The translations under genes were made by a program, and so were the position numbers. This document shows, one piece after another, positions 36,113 through 47,212 of a stretch of 64,000 bases of DNA. The stretch comes from Alnus glutinosa. Taxonomy: Eukaryota > Streptophyta > Magnoliopsida > Fagales > Betulaceae. The stretch's first letter is position 1. Each line of letters opens with the position of its first letter. The stretch is from contig NC_084893.1 of assembly GCF_958979055.1 (NCBI RefSeq), forward strand, positions 26,367,487 to 26,431,486, written 5' to 3'. The notes beneath the pieces are model-generated. The model was given only the letters and a program-made list of their open reading frames with translations. It was not told the origin of the DNA and searched no databases.

Positions 36113-36691
36113 TGTTGGGGAAATAATCAGCTCCAAAGACACGTAGGCTTAAAGTAGTATCGGGGGCTAAGCTCATCGGGTCAGTCTGTCCAGATCAGAC
36201 TTAAGTACAGGACCCGTCGTTATCTTCAAAAAGACTGCTATCTCAAATATATCGAGATAGATTCATATTCCATCAAATATGGGATAAGGTATCTAATAAT
36301 ATGGCATCAGATGAAGAGGTAGTATCTTATTCAGTTCGGACTCTACTACCCAATTTAAATTCTATGAAGATAAGGCTTATGAAGATAAGACAAAAGACTC
36401 CTAATCAGATTATGCTCCACGCTCTCCAACAGTTTCATAACTGTGGATTGTGAGCCTATAAGTAAGACAACAACGTCAGGTATTGGACACATGTATATTC
36501 TCTAAGTTCTGATTTCTTAAGTACTCCTAAAAAGTCAATAAGTTCGTAATTGTCTTAGGCATCGGAGTGGGGGCACGGTCGGCACCCCCGACAAGTCGTT
36601 TATTATTTTGCAGATTATGAGAAGAGCGAATATCAACAAAGGCTGACAAATAATAAGACGACACATCACCATACTGAAAACTATACCAACA
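36113..36691. mobile_element. Solo LTR (579 bp)
   Basis: It starts TGTTGGGG and ends CCAACA, and is flanked by the 5-bp duplication AAGCT (36108-36112 and 36692-36696). The matching place in unit C (about 41757) reads straight through with a single AAGCT, an empty site. The interior has a CCTATAAGTAAG TATA-like box and a GC-rich segment near 36560-36590. Family not assigned; probably Ty3/gypsy by general style. Confidence 0.88.
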
Positions 36692-36982
36692 AAGCTCCTT
36701 TCAGTCCTTTGATATGTTTTGAGACAGACTTTTCTGCAGATATATTTCCTGTACGTACGTACGTAGAACTAGTTATGTCCTATACAGTTGTTTAGGAAAG
36801 CGATGGATTTGAATGCCTTAATGACCCTTCTTGCATCAGTCCTTTCCTTTACTTTCCCACGTATTTTGAGCACTGCTTTGATGCTAAAAGAGCATCCACC
36901 ACTAGAACAGCTCGTGATGTTCATATCAATTGATTGCATATATACAACTTAATTAGAAACAAAGAAAGACTGCATTAATTAT

Positions 36983-37956
36983 TGATGTAATATTTGTGTT
37001 ACAAATATGATTTCCTTTTCAGCCATCTTTAAATGTTTTATCATTTGGTATTAAAATATATTCATGAGTTTTTATGACAAAAGAGAAAAAACTGATTTAT
37101 TAAAATATATTCATGAGTTTTTATGGTAAAGAAAAAAATTGATTATTAAAATATATTTATGAGTTTTTATGACAAAGAAAAGAAAATAAATAAAATAAAA
37201 TGATTTCGGTTATGACCGTTGGTCATTAACAAGTTTTTTTTTTTTTTTTTCTTCAATTGTTTTGACCGTTAGGTTATTAAAATTTGTTTTTATTGCTTTT
37301 GTTCTTCAAACGTTATGATGATAACGTTCATGGTTTATTCTTCAAAAGGTTATGACCGTTTGGGCAACTTTTTCATTTATGATTTTTTACAACTAATCAT
37401 TTCCAATGTGTATGTATAATCTGTGCTTCCAACGTGTGTATATATGTATATGTATTATAGCTCCTCACAAAAAGGTTTTGAGAATACCATACAATACAAG
37501 GCATGAGGCCATATATTATATTATTAGTTTTTCTACAAAAGAAAAATATTTTGAAATCCCTAATCCATTTTGATAAAATGGTTGTTCGATTTGATCATTA
37601 TTCTTGGAAGTGTATCTTTAACGAAGATAGACGCTATAGTATAATCTTAGAAGGTTGTGTGTAACGAGATCCGATCACACCGAGTTATACACTCTAGGAG
37701 GCACGAATCAGCCTTTAAGGACAACGCTCTTGCCTGATTCTATAGCATTGTGAGATATTTCCTTAATTTAATTTTAATCTTTTGTACAGTATTTCTTTTA
37801 TTATTATTATTATTTCAGATCAATATGGTCTAGTATCAACAATAATTTTCCAACCAATTATTTGTTTAACAATTATTTATTTAATTGTTAATTTTCATAT
37901 TAGTATTATTTTACTTCAATAAGAATTTTGTGCACCATCCAAAATTATTTCCAACA
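36983..37956. mobile_element. Solo LTR (974 bp)
   Basis: It starts TGATGTAATATTTG and ends TTTCCAACA, flanked by ATTAT on both sides (36978-36982 and 37957-37961). Unit C at about 42048 lacks the insertion. It contains direct repeats of TTAAAATATATTCATGAG near 37050-37160. There is no coding sequence. The first bases deviate slightly from a perfect inverted match to the end, so the exact left border could shift by a base. Confidence 0.78.
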
Positions 37957-38176
37957 ATTATAAGATAATCAAGCAAGTCAACTAATTAAGAAACTAAGAT
38001 TAAGCGTTTTATTTTATTCAAGAGACAGCCTACAAAGCCTCAAATAAAACTGCTCATATCTAGATAGTAGATACTACTAGTACGTACACACGATGATGTG
38101 CTTATGAAAGCCAGTCATCATTTATCTAGAGCTAGCATGCAGTGACCTTTATTTATTTATCGTGATTCGTGCTTCT

Positions 38177-38611
38177 CTAGAACCAGGCAGAGCGAATCTC
38201 ACAGTGCTGGGGGCTGAGGCGGCATTGATTTCGCAAGTCCCTCGCACACTCCACCATCTCCCGCATTTCCTCACCCCGGAGCTCACCTTGTTGCTGCCTT
38301 ACCACCTGCCTCAACCCCTCACATCGGCATTGCTCGTCCATCCTCCTAAGCTGTTGGCAGCATTGTTGTAAATGCTGCTACTGGTTGCCGTCTTCGTAAC
38401 TCCTGGACTCGCTTTGTTGCCTCATATATCGTTGGCAATGGTTGAGATTCTGCTGATGCTGAACCTGCTCGCGACAGCTCTCTCCTCGCCTCTGCTGGTT
38501 TTCAACGTCCTCATCGACGTCCACAATTGTTATGGTGGTGCGGGAGGCAGTGGCATGCACCACCAACAAAAGGGCTGCAAAAAGAGCTGCTAAGCTTGCG
38601 AGCTTGGCCAT
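38177..38611 (-). pseudogene. 2S albumin copy B, nonsense codon
   Basis: ATG at 38611-38609 (MAKLASLAALFAALL), with the normal stop TAG retained at 38179-38177, so the frame length (144 codons plus stop) matches copy E. A TAG at 38380-38378 replaces a glutamine just after EDGNQ, removing the whole large-chain region with the CC, CxC and C-terminal cysteines. The remaining sequence is open. Serine takes the place of the first extra cysteine of C and E. It is expected to be non-functional. Confidence 0.88.
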
Positions 38612-41400
38612 TGTTATGATATGAAACACGTTAATTGGAATGCGAATGATTTGATGAAACTCTATGGTGGGAGTGGAGGGTATTTGTGGTGGATTTTGGG
38701 GTGTGCATGTAAAGTACGTGTAAGGAGCGATGCTCAGGCTGGTTTTGGCATTTTTGTTGGGTGGCAATGCGTGGTCTGCCGGATGCATTCATGCTTCCAC
38801 GTAGGTTTCCATGCATATGGATGCTGCCACAAACGGGTTTGCATGTTCACGGCTGTCAAATTTTTTGGGGATAAAGTGAAATAGAAAGAATTCTATTCCT
38901 TCAAAAAGCACATTGTTTGATTGTGATTAAACTAGCTAGAGGTTAATGCTACAATTAAAGAAGCGAAAGGATCTGGAACAAGCATTTTTCAATTGGTAGA
39001 TTGAAGATATCCTTCAGCAGATAAAACAGGGTTGGTCCCCCGAGTTTAATGCAAACCCCAGCCTAAATCCTTTATGAAAATGGATATCGATAATCTCAAA
39101 TTACGAAATGGATTTATTTCAATAAGGAAGTGCACTGAAATGTAAAGATTCGATCACTCTTAATTACTCATAATTTGGAGTTAAATTTCTGATTTTTGAG
39201 GTGAAATCCTTAGAATATGCGGAAAGATGTGAATGCCATTATCCATATTTCAATGGGTGGAATTTGAAAGCTCAAATATATTATTAGTTTATGACTCAGC
39301 TCTTTGATTTGTTCTTTAAAAGAGAAGCAATGAGGCAGAGTAGTACCATGTCGACTCAACATCATAACTCCTGTTTGATGAAGAGACAGGGGAAGAGAGA
39401 GAGGATGAGACTTTAGGAAACATAAACATGAACATTGACACGTAATAATTATTGTCATTAGTTTGTGAAAGAAAACTCGTATCTCTATAGATCATGCATC
39501 AAATGGAATCATCCAAAGGATATATAGCACATTGGATCGGAAAACCATACTTATATATAAAGCAGAAAGCATTGGCTAAGCAATTTTTATTTTTTGAATA
39601 AAATTTGCCCTCGGTTTGGTGGCCTTTGGTTGACAGAAAGCTAAAAACTTTTAGACAATTTGAAAGGGAGATTACTCCTTGGTTGGCTCTACTTGTGTCG
39701 TACATTTTTATTTCAACCTAATGAATGAGTTATCAATCTTTCTAATATTTGTGTTAAAATATCAATTAAATAATTAAATTAATTTTAATGAATGAGGTAT
39801 CATTCTTAATATTTGTACAAACTAGAGCTGGCAATTTGAATTGACGTGTCTGGATCGATTTGGCCCGTCAACAGGGACGAAACCAGAAGCTCTGATGGGT
39901 AGGGGCCAGTGGCCAAAATTTTTTTGGTAGAAGTTGGTATGCTAATTTTTTTTTTTTTTTTTTTTTTTTGAAGAATTTTTTTTTTCCAACCTTATAATTT
40001 TTTTTTTTTTAAAAAAAGAAATTGTGGGGGGGCACCCCTTCCCTCCATCCATGCCCGTCAAACCATTAATTAAGGGTTAATCCTGACACGACCCGTTTAA
40101 TTAAATGGGTCAGACCCATTAACCCTAACACAACTCATTTAAATAAGAAGGTGACACAATACAACCATCTTTAGTTGATCGGATCTGCATATATATTTTA
40201 AGTTGTTCCCATTTTTAGGTATACTCACTAAGTCATTGACTTAATTTTGTTGTGTCTACTTGTAAGACAATTTACTTTACAGAGAAGTCAATACTAGGAT
40301 TTCAGAAAGAAAGATCTCAAATATATGCAGCTGCGTGACATGATATTATTAATCGTATATCATTTGAGGACTCAATCCCACAAACTCTTCATGGTAATCG
40401 GTGCCTTAAGATGATGTTACAGGCTTAATGATTTAAGATAATTTTGTGTATCATGACGTAGCTAGCTTAAACCTACCGTGTGATGGTCGGTGATTAATAT
40501 TATGATTACAATGCTATGTAATTATTACTTAATTCGTAACTTTTGTTGTAATGATTAATGTCGATAGTTACAAAAATAAAAAGAAATAAATACCCAATTT
40601 TTTGAGCTTTAATATGGATTATGGTTTAAAGGTGACACTCTGTGTTAATTATTAGTTAATTAATTTGGGGGGCTTTACAAGTTATCTCTCATTTTTGCTT
40701 AATTACTACGGGAAGTTTTAAGCTATTTTTTCAAACCTAGAGCGATTATTACAAATTGATGCAAACACATGGATTGATTTTACATTTTTTTTTTTATATA
40801 AATTTTAAAAGGCTCTAAATAAAAAATGTGCTGACATGTTTTCCTTTTATATTTATATTTATCTTTTTCATCATTTTTCATTATATATATATATATATAG
40901 TTTCCCCAGATAGTACTGTTGATTTTAGTTAGTTGTTGTTCCGAGTTTTGATCGCGCGCTTATTATCACAGTGTCAAGGTTTATTGTAATAAAAGTTATA
41001 TTCTAGTTTATTTTTATTTTAGTATAATTAGTCATTGTAAAATATATTTACACAAATTACACTGTTTATAAGGATTCTTCTAATCATAAAAATGTATGGC
41101 AAAATATAAATTTATAAGAAAATCTTGAATAAGAAAATTTTGATTAGTAATAGCATCTGAAAAAACAAAAAGAATTAATTTTGAACTAAATTTTTTAATA
41201 TAAAAATATATTTATAATAAAATTAAAAATCCCTAATTCTAAAAAGTTGTGCCAAGTAAAACTAAAAAATCCCATTATTACGTTTTGGTAAACTTAAAAA
41301 TAAAACTTTTTTTAAAAGAATTCTTTCAAACTTTTTTCTAAGAAACTCTATTTCTGAAAACAATCACAAACCGGCTGCATGTCTACTCAACACTAAGGGA
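38612..41400. other. Spacer right of albumin B; duplicate of 32961-35760, no gene
   Basis: Albumin 5' flank followed by the same AT-rich spacer as after copies A and D, including the degenerate repeat tract at about 39830-40150. Differences are mostly small indels and microsatellite changes. No supported gene. Confidence 0.6.
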
Positions 41401-42265
41401 GCTAGGTGGTGTTCATGGTACTTCATAAGGATTTTCGCCTTAATTTGCATGCGAGTTACGTGGAAGGTGGGAGGGTAATGGTTGCATTTGGCTTTTAGAT
41501 GGGCCCATGTGTAGAGTACTTTGCTTGCTTGTTTCCACGTGTAGAGTTTCATGCGAAAGCTGCCATAAAATATATGTTTTGTTTGCTTTTGAAATTAATT
41601 GAATTTGTTTATTACCAGGATGGATTTATCTGACATAGCTTTGGTGCATGGCCTTGGGTTTGCATGATATGATCGCCGCGCTTATATATGTTGCCAAGTA
41701 GCTAGCTAGCTTGTAGAACTAGTTAATTAATTATGTCCTAAACTCCTATAGTTCTTCGAAGCTCCATTCAGTCCTTTGATATGTTTTGAGACATGGTTTT
41801 CTGCAGATATATTTCTTGTACGTACGTAAAACTACTTATGTCCTATACAGTTGTTTAGGAAAGCGATGGATTTGAATGCCTTAATGACCCTTTTTGCAGC
41901 AGTCTTTTCCTTTACTTTCGATTCCCACATATTTTGAGCACTGCTTTGATGCTAAAAGAGCAGCTACCACTAGAGCTGCTCGTGATTTTCATATCAATCG
42001 ATTGCATATATACGACTTAATTAGAAACAAAGAAAGACCGCGTTAATGATTCGATAATCAAGCAAGTAAACTAATTGAAAAACTAAGATTAAGCGTTTTA
42101 TTTTATTCAAGAGACAGCCTACAAGGCTTCAAATAAAACTGCTCATATCTAGATAGTAGATATTTCTAGTACGTGCACACGATGATGTGCTTATGAAAGC
42201 CAGTCACCATTTATCTAGAGCTAGCATGCAGTGACTTTTATTTATTTATCGTGATTCGTGCTTCT
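41401..42265. other. 3' flank of albumin C; no gene
   Basis: This sequence is nearly identical to 58140-59002 left of copy E, and to the left flank of copy B (35760-38176) once the two solo LTRs there are removed. The frame MKLYTWKQASKVLYTW seen in two units on the minus strand is shared because the DNA is duplicated; it has no other sign of being a gene. Confidence 0.6.
42097..42107 (-). terminator. Polyadenylation signal of albumin C
   Basis: Two overlapping AATAAA hexamers read on the minus strand, about 160 bp past the stop codon. The same element is present at the equivalent place in every albumin unit. An AT-rich AATAAATAAA stretch also lies just beyond the stop (42237-42249). Confidence 0.5.
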
Positions 42266-42703
42266 CTAGAACCAGGCGGAGCGAATCTCACAACGCTGGG
42301 GGCTGAGGTGGCATTGATTTGGCATGTGCCTCGCACACTCCATCATCTCCCGCATTTCCTCACCCCGGAGCTCACCCTGCTGTTGCCTTACCACCTGCCT
42401 CAACCCCTCACATCGGCACTGCTCGTCCATCCTCCTCAACTGTTGGCAGCACTGCTGTAAATGCTGCTGCTGGTTGCCGTCCTCGAAACTCCCGGACTCG
42501 CATTGCTGCCTCATATATCGCTGGCAGTGGTTGAGGTTCTGCTGACGCTGAACCTGCTCGCGGCAGCTCTCGCCTCGCCTCTGCTGATTCTCAATGTTAT
42601 CGTCGACGTCTACAGTTGTTACGGTGGTGTGGAAGGCAGCAGCAGCATGCGCCACCAACAAAAGGGCTGCAAAAAGAGTTGCTAAGGTTGCGAGCCTGGC
42701 CAT
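42266..42703 (-). CDS. 2S albumin seed storage protein, copy C, intact
   Basis: This intronless gene encodes a 145-residue precursor. Residues 1-21 form a signal peptide (MARLATLATLFAALLLVAHA), directing the protein into the ER and then the protein storage vacuole, where 2S albumins are cut into a small and a large chain. The eight-cysteine pattern is complete: C47, C60, C85-C86, C96/C98, C131 and C138. Two extra cysteines, C68 and C123, are also present. The chains are glutamine and arginine rich, and the C-terminus CEIRSAWF resembles Fagales 2S albumins, which include known nut allergens. I chose the ATG at 42703 because it starts a clean signal peptide; an upstream in-frame ATG at 42721 adds only six residues. 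Promoter at 42704-42928. Likely expressed in developing seed. Confidence 0.93.
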   Translation of the reverse strand: MARLATLATLFAALLLVAHAAAAFHTTVTTVDVDDNIENQQRRGESCREQVQRQQNLNHCQRYMRQQCESGSFEDGNQQQHLQQCCQQLRRMDEQCRCEGLRQVVRQQQGELRGEEMREMMECARHMPNQCHLSPQRCEIRSAWF

Positions 42704-42928
42704 TGTTATGATATGAAACACTTTAGTGGGAATGCGAATGCTTTGATGAAACTCTATGGTGGGAGTGGAGGGTATTTGTAGTGGTTTTTGGGGTGTGCAT
42801 GTAAAGTACGTGTAAGGAGTGATGCTCAGGCTGGTTTTGGCATTTTTGTGGGGTGGCTATGCGTGGTCTGCCGGCTGCATTCATGCTTCCACGTAGGTTT
42901 CCATGCATATGGATGCTGCCACAAACGG
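42704..42928 (-). promoter_or_regulatory. Seed-type promoter of albumin C
   Basis: On the minus strand there is a TATA-like TACAAATAC at 42780-42772, about 70 bp before the ATG. RY motifs (CATGCA/TGCATG) lie at 42796-42801 and 42902-42907; these are bound by ABI3/FUS3-type regulators in seed storage genes. An ACGT core sits near 42806-42812 and a prolamin-box-like TGTAAAG at 42800-42806 on the plus strand. The conserved flank ends abruptly at about 42928, where BET3-related sequence begins, so more distal albumin promoter DNA seen in copies A, B and D is missing here. Confidence 0.65.
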
Positions 42929-43568
42929 ATACCAATGAGCCCAGTGACTCCAAATCCCATCCCATAGCTGTATTTGCTCTCTCGAACCTCGGATACCAAT
43001 GGAAGTTATCACCAGACCATCGATCCTATGCAATTAACTACAGAATAAGTCCTAATCATGAGTGATAAGAAGTCTAGAAACAGTACTTTTAGAGGACCCT
43101 CACAGCAACATATATACTACAAAATCAAAAATAATATTCTCAACAATTGCCTCCCTCTTCTATGCCTTTGATAGACAAACTCCAAATTAGTTCCTCAAAT
43201 CAGTGAAAGCCCATTGTTCCCATCCTTCCTGAATTTTAACCACATGACAAGCCATCATGGCTGAATCTCCTATCACCCAAACTCTTTGAATACATAGGAG
43301 CAGTTACCTATATCAGATGAATTCTTAAATCTAATTCCCTCATTGCCCCATGAAAAAAAAAATTCCACAGGTCTTTGCTTCTTAATGAAATATAAAATAC
43401 TGCCAACCTGATTACAAGGGGTTGACCTGAATTATAGAAACCATGAAGACGCTGTACATTTAACTGATAAGTCTATTTGCCAGTTGAACTTCGACAGCAA
43501 GCTTAAGTCTATTTGTCTTCATCTACCGACAATTGTCTATATACCCCACCCACCAAAAAAACAAAAGA

Positions 43569-44184
43569 GGAAAAAATGCTTCATTCGTCATTGAAGTATG
43601 GACTTTTATCAAATCGCTCCCTAAGGTTAAAAAATTATCAATTTACTCCCTAAGTTTAGAACCGTTATTAAATAGATCATTCCGCTAAATTTTTAACGGT
43701 GTTGCCATGTCATACGTACCCAATTAGAAGAGGACATACCCCGTTTTAATAAAAAGAACAATTAATATTAAAAAAAAAAAAATCTAAGGTAATCAGTTAG
43801 ACCACCTCAGATTGACCAGAGGAGGTGGCCGAACCACCCCCAATGGCCTTGGGGTGGTTCAGACACCCCTTCTAGCCAGCCTGGGGCCACCCCTACTAGC
43901 CGGCCTAGGGCCACCCCCTATAGCCAATTGGACCGCCCCAAAAAATTTGGTTTTTTTTTTTTCTTTTATATTTATATTTTTTAATTTTTTATTAAACATG
44001 AAGGACATGCATAATCTTTTGATTGGGCATGACATGGCAAAACCGTTAAAAATTTAACAAATGGTGGACACTAGGAGATATTTGATAACAGTTTTAACCT
44101 CAAGGAGTAAATTTATAACTTTTGAACCCTAGAGAGTGATTTGATAAAACTTTCGTACCTCGGGGACCACCGGAGCATTTTGCC
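43569..44184. mobile_element. Palindromic TIR element in BET3 copy 2
   Basis: Arms of about 200 bp are imperfect inverted repeats: the left starts GGAAAAAATGCTTC and the right ends GAGCATTTTGCC, sharing TTTTATCAAATC and TTTACTCCCTAAG blocks. The centre has GGTGGCCGAACCACCCC-type GC-rich repeats. The flanks are A-rich and similar, so the target duplication is unclear (about 9-11 bp possible). The same insertion is at 60306-60930, so it predates the duplication. Confidence 0.7.
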
Positions 44185-44826
44185 AAAAAAAGAAAAGCCA
44201 AAGACGAAAAAGTAACAACGATGATATTATTCAGTTCGAGGTTGTATGAATATAATAAAACAAACATTGCTTGACAAATGGATCATAAATTGGACTAGTA
44301 TTAGTAATAGAGGCCATAATTTACACAAATAGAACATTTTGAGAAATTTTAAAACAACTAGGAGGATATTTTGAGCAAAACACTAATTCAAATTTAAATT
44401 AAAGCAAATGATGATCACAGACCTTTGCAATTGTTTCAGCTGTCTCTTTAAAGTCAATGCATCTAGAGACATTAGATTTTGCTAGAAACTCATCAATCAG
44501 TCGAATTCCAATATTATAACCCCTGCAACATAATTAAGCACTCAAATCAACGTAAAGCTTTCCTTTTTTATAATAATCTAATCAACAATTTTGCATCAGA
44601 AGAGTTGTTGGCAGTAGGAGACTACCCATAGACACAAGGAAAGTATGAAAGTTGCAATGCAATATCAGAGATGCTAAGGGGAAGTCGAGTGATATAGCTA
44701 GCTACAGCAAGGCATTCATCAACCCCCCCCCCCCCCCCGCCAAAGAAAAAATAAAAGATAAAGATAAAACACACCGAATCCATTACTAACTGATTAATTA
44801 AGTTGAAAATTCTCATATAACCAGAT

Positions 44827-45119
44827 TGTTAGAGGATAAAATATATTCAGGTAAAGAATCCTCAAATCATGCAGAAAATCCTCCTTGTTTTCCTCTCCAA
44901 TATTTTCCATGATTTCCTCATCAATGTTCCTTGATTCTCTCCATATTTTATGTCATGTTATGTGGGATGTACTCTCCTTAATTAGCCTATATATTGATGT
45001 ATTTTGTAACCAAAATTATGTAATGAAATCAGTAAAGATGTAGTCCTTTGGTTTACCTGTGTTCTTCCCTTCTTCTCATTTCCTTCTTTGTGTTTTGCCT
45101 TCTCTTTAATCTTCTAATA
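44827..45119. mobile_element. Solo LTR (293 bp) in BET3 copy 2
   Basis: It starts TGTTAGAGG and ends CTTCTAATA, with TGTTAGA/TCTAATA as inverted ends, flanked by CAGAT (44822-44826 and 45120-45124). BET3 copy 3 (about 61554-61563) has the empty site with a single CAGAT. A TATATATTGATGT core and a downstream polypyrimidine region look like a Ty1/copia-type LTR, but that is inference. Confidence 0.85.
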
Positions 45120-45237
45120 CAGATACACAGATTTGTTACCAGGTTTGGCAATTGGCAAAGGAAATACATCTTCTGTGCATAGCAATAAGGTTGGACCATA
45201 TCTAATAAAAAAGAGTCTTCAACTACACCAATTAAGT

Positions 45238-45616
45238 TGTAACACTTCAGTTATTTTCTATTACGTTCCTGTAAATCTTCTATGAAAATCAAGAAATAGA
45301 ACTCAAATTGAACTTCATTGATGGAATGGAATGGATTGTTTACAAAGTGACCGGTCTGATTCGAGGTAGACCGGGCCTCCAATTAACATTAAGATATTTA
45401 ACAGAGCTAAGCTATTATTATACATCAAGATTCTGAATGAATTCCTAAAAGCAACTGTTTACATTTTATATCATACCCAAAGCCCAACTGAAAACACAAC
45501 TCTCCAACCCAGTTGGTTGTTCAGCCTTGAATCACGCATATCAGTTAGCCCATGTGCCAAATAGCCCAATATCAATTGATCCTTCACCTGTTAATCTGTT
45601 ATATAGGCATGTGACA
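45238..45616. mobile_element. Solo LTR (379 bp) in BET3 copy 2
   Basis: It starts TGTAACACTTC and ends GGCATGTGACA, flanked by TAAGT (45233-45237 and 45617-45621). Copy 3 reads through at about 61671 with one TAAGT. A CCTATATAACAG box on the minus strand suggests the LTR lies in antisense orientation. No coding sequence. Confidence 0.82.
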
Positions 45617-45955
45617 TAAGTCATCCAAAGACAAGTTCTGACGCCAGTGTAGGTTTGTACTATTGCAATAACTAGGGCATATATTGACCTCAATGAAAAC
45701 TGATGAATTATTCACTTTGTTGAAATATAAATTGTCATCTTAAAAGAATACAGCCATTCAAATCAAAATCTTTCCACAGTTATTTAGTCAAGGACCATTA
45801 TATGTCCCACTATCAGCATCAGAAGGATGTCGAACCGTAGCCTAGTAGTTATCCAGGCTATCCACCCAGAATGGATTCTCACAAGCAAATCAAATTATTA
45901 CCTTTCATATCATATTCATCTCAAACGAAACCATAAAGTGAAAATTCACATATTA

Positions 45956-46520
45956 TGGTTGTATTGAGTGCAGAGATCATATATTTTTTAGCTGCAGCTT
46001 CAACCGCAGGATTTGGAGGGCTGCTATGAAGGCTTGTGGTTTTGCTGATCCCCCTTGCTGTTGGGATGATTTTGTGGATTGGGGTATCTCAAAATTCCAT
46101 GGTAAGAGCTTGCAAGCCTGCTTAGGTTGTTTGTGTTTTGGCTCGGTGATGTATCATCTCTGGAAGCATCGAAATGATCTCCAGCATGGAAATATATCGA
46201 GTTCAGAGGAAGCCATTTTGATCCAGATTTTCTGGGATGTTCGAACCAGAATTCTAGCTAAAGGAAGGTTTAAAAGTTTATCTTCTTATTTAGAGTTGGT
46301 GCATAGGTGGAATCTTCATTCATTGTTGTAACCTACGTAATCCCTGTTGAGTAGTTGTTTGATGCATACTGCTTGTTTGTTGCAGTAGGTGTTTTTCATT
46401 TTAGGGTCTGCTGTTTGCTCCCATGTGAGTCATGTTTGTAGACGTGGGCCAGTTTTTATCTTTGGCGTGTAATTGTGGTTATGCTTGTTCTATAAAGTTT
46501 TGGTTCATCTAAAAAAAAAA
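45956..46520 (+). mobile_element. 5'-truncated LINE with poly-A and 15-bp target duplication
   Basis: A frame ending at 46331 (HLWKHRNDLQHG motif) is the C-terminal zinc-binding region of plant non-LTR reverse transcriptases (zf-RVT type). The insertion ends in an A-run (46511-46524). It is flanked by AAAATTCACATATTA at 45941-45955 and 46521-46535. BET3 copies 1 and 3 carry that sequence once at the equivalent site. Only about 565 bp of the 3' end was inserted, as is usual for aborted reverse transcription. Confidence 0.93.
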
Positions 46521-46796
46521 AAAATTCACATATTACCAATGAAATATAAATGGAAACTCACTAATGAGAGACTAAAAATTACATTTGGTCGAGCTGTTTA
46601 ATTGTTTACTTCCTCAACCTCCTCCAAATCTGTAAGCAATTGGCGCACCATCGCCCCGTACGTCAAGGTAAACAACTCAGCAGTCTACACCATTTTCGAG
46701 TTTCATAGATCAACAACACAATAAGAGAGTCAATAAATCACGAGATCGCGTATCAATTGCTTAGTAACCTTGCGAGTTGAGCATCAACAAGAAAAA

Positions 46797-47152
46797 TGTA
46801 ACAGGTCCATAGTAGCTAGAAGGGCTGGATTGTAATAAGTGGGATATTTGGATAGTTAGTTAGTCAGTTGATTAGTTAAACAGTAGTGATTAGAATGTAG
46901 TACTTAGCTGTTATGTTAGTTGAGTCTTGAAGTGTATAAAAAGAGAAGGAAAAGCTGAGAGAATTATCGAGAGAATTGTATTAAGTTGTTCCTTGAGAAC
47001 TTGGAGGCCATGGCTCCTCGAATTGCCAAGTTCTGTGAATGGAAATTGCTTCCATTGTTTCTTCATTTCTTTCTTAATCTTTCTTCTTAAATATCTCTTA
47101 GTTCTTCCTCTTTCTCCTTGAAATTTAGAAGTAAAAGATTAGAACTGTTACA
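46797..47152 (+). repeat. 5' LTR of outer gypsy-like element
   Basis: 356 bp, TG...CA bounded, with a TGTATAAAAAGAG TATA region at about 46933. It matches the solo LTR at 62265-62620 nearly base for base, and the partial 3' LTR at 53771-54001. The 64-residue frame starting at 46927 is inside the LTR and recurs at 62395, so it is not a separate gene. Confidence 0.9.
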
Positions 47153-47212
47153 AGTGGTATCAGAGCCCTTTAGGCTTCAACCACTGCTTCTGCTTCTCTT
47201 CTGAAAACAACG

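Larger units (their letters stand above)
42929..46684 (-). pseudogene. BET3 fragment copy 2: exons 3 and 2 only
   Basis: On the minus strand, exon 3 is 44522-44423 (encodes GYNIGIRLIDEFLAKS then SRCIDFKETAETIAK) and exon 2 is 46684-46583. Exon 2 is 102 nt against 98 nt in the copy at 312-215, because of a 4-bp insertion in the codons after EEVN that brings a TAA into frame. Exon 1 and exons after 3 are absent: the left end joins the albumin promoter at 42928 and the right end stops in intron 1 at about 54153. The intron between exons 3 and 2 has taken in two solo LTRs and a LINE. It is not expected to give a TRAPP subunit. Confidence 0.88.

Noticed and set aside
46026-46331. A host gene with an RNase-like or zinc domain
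   Set aside because: The sequence is the C-terminus of a LINE reverse transcriptase with poly-A tail and target duplication.
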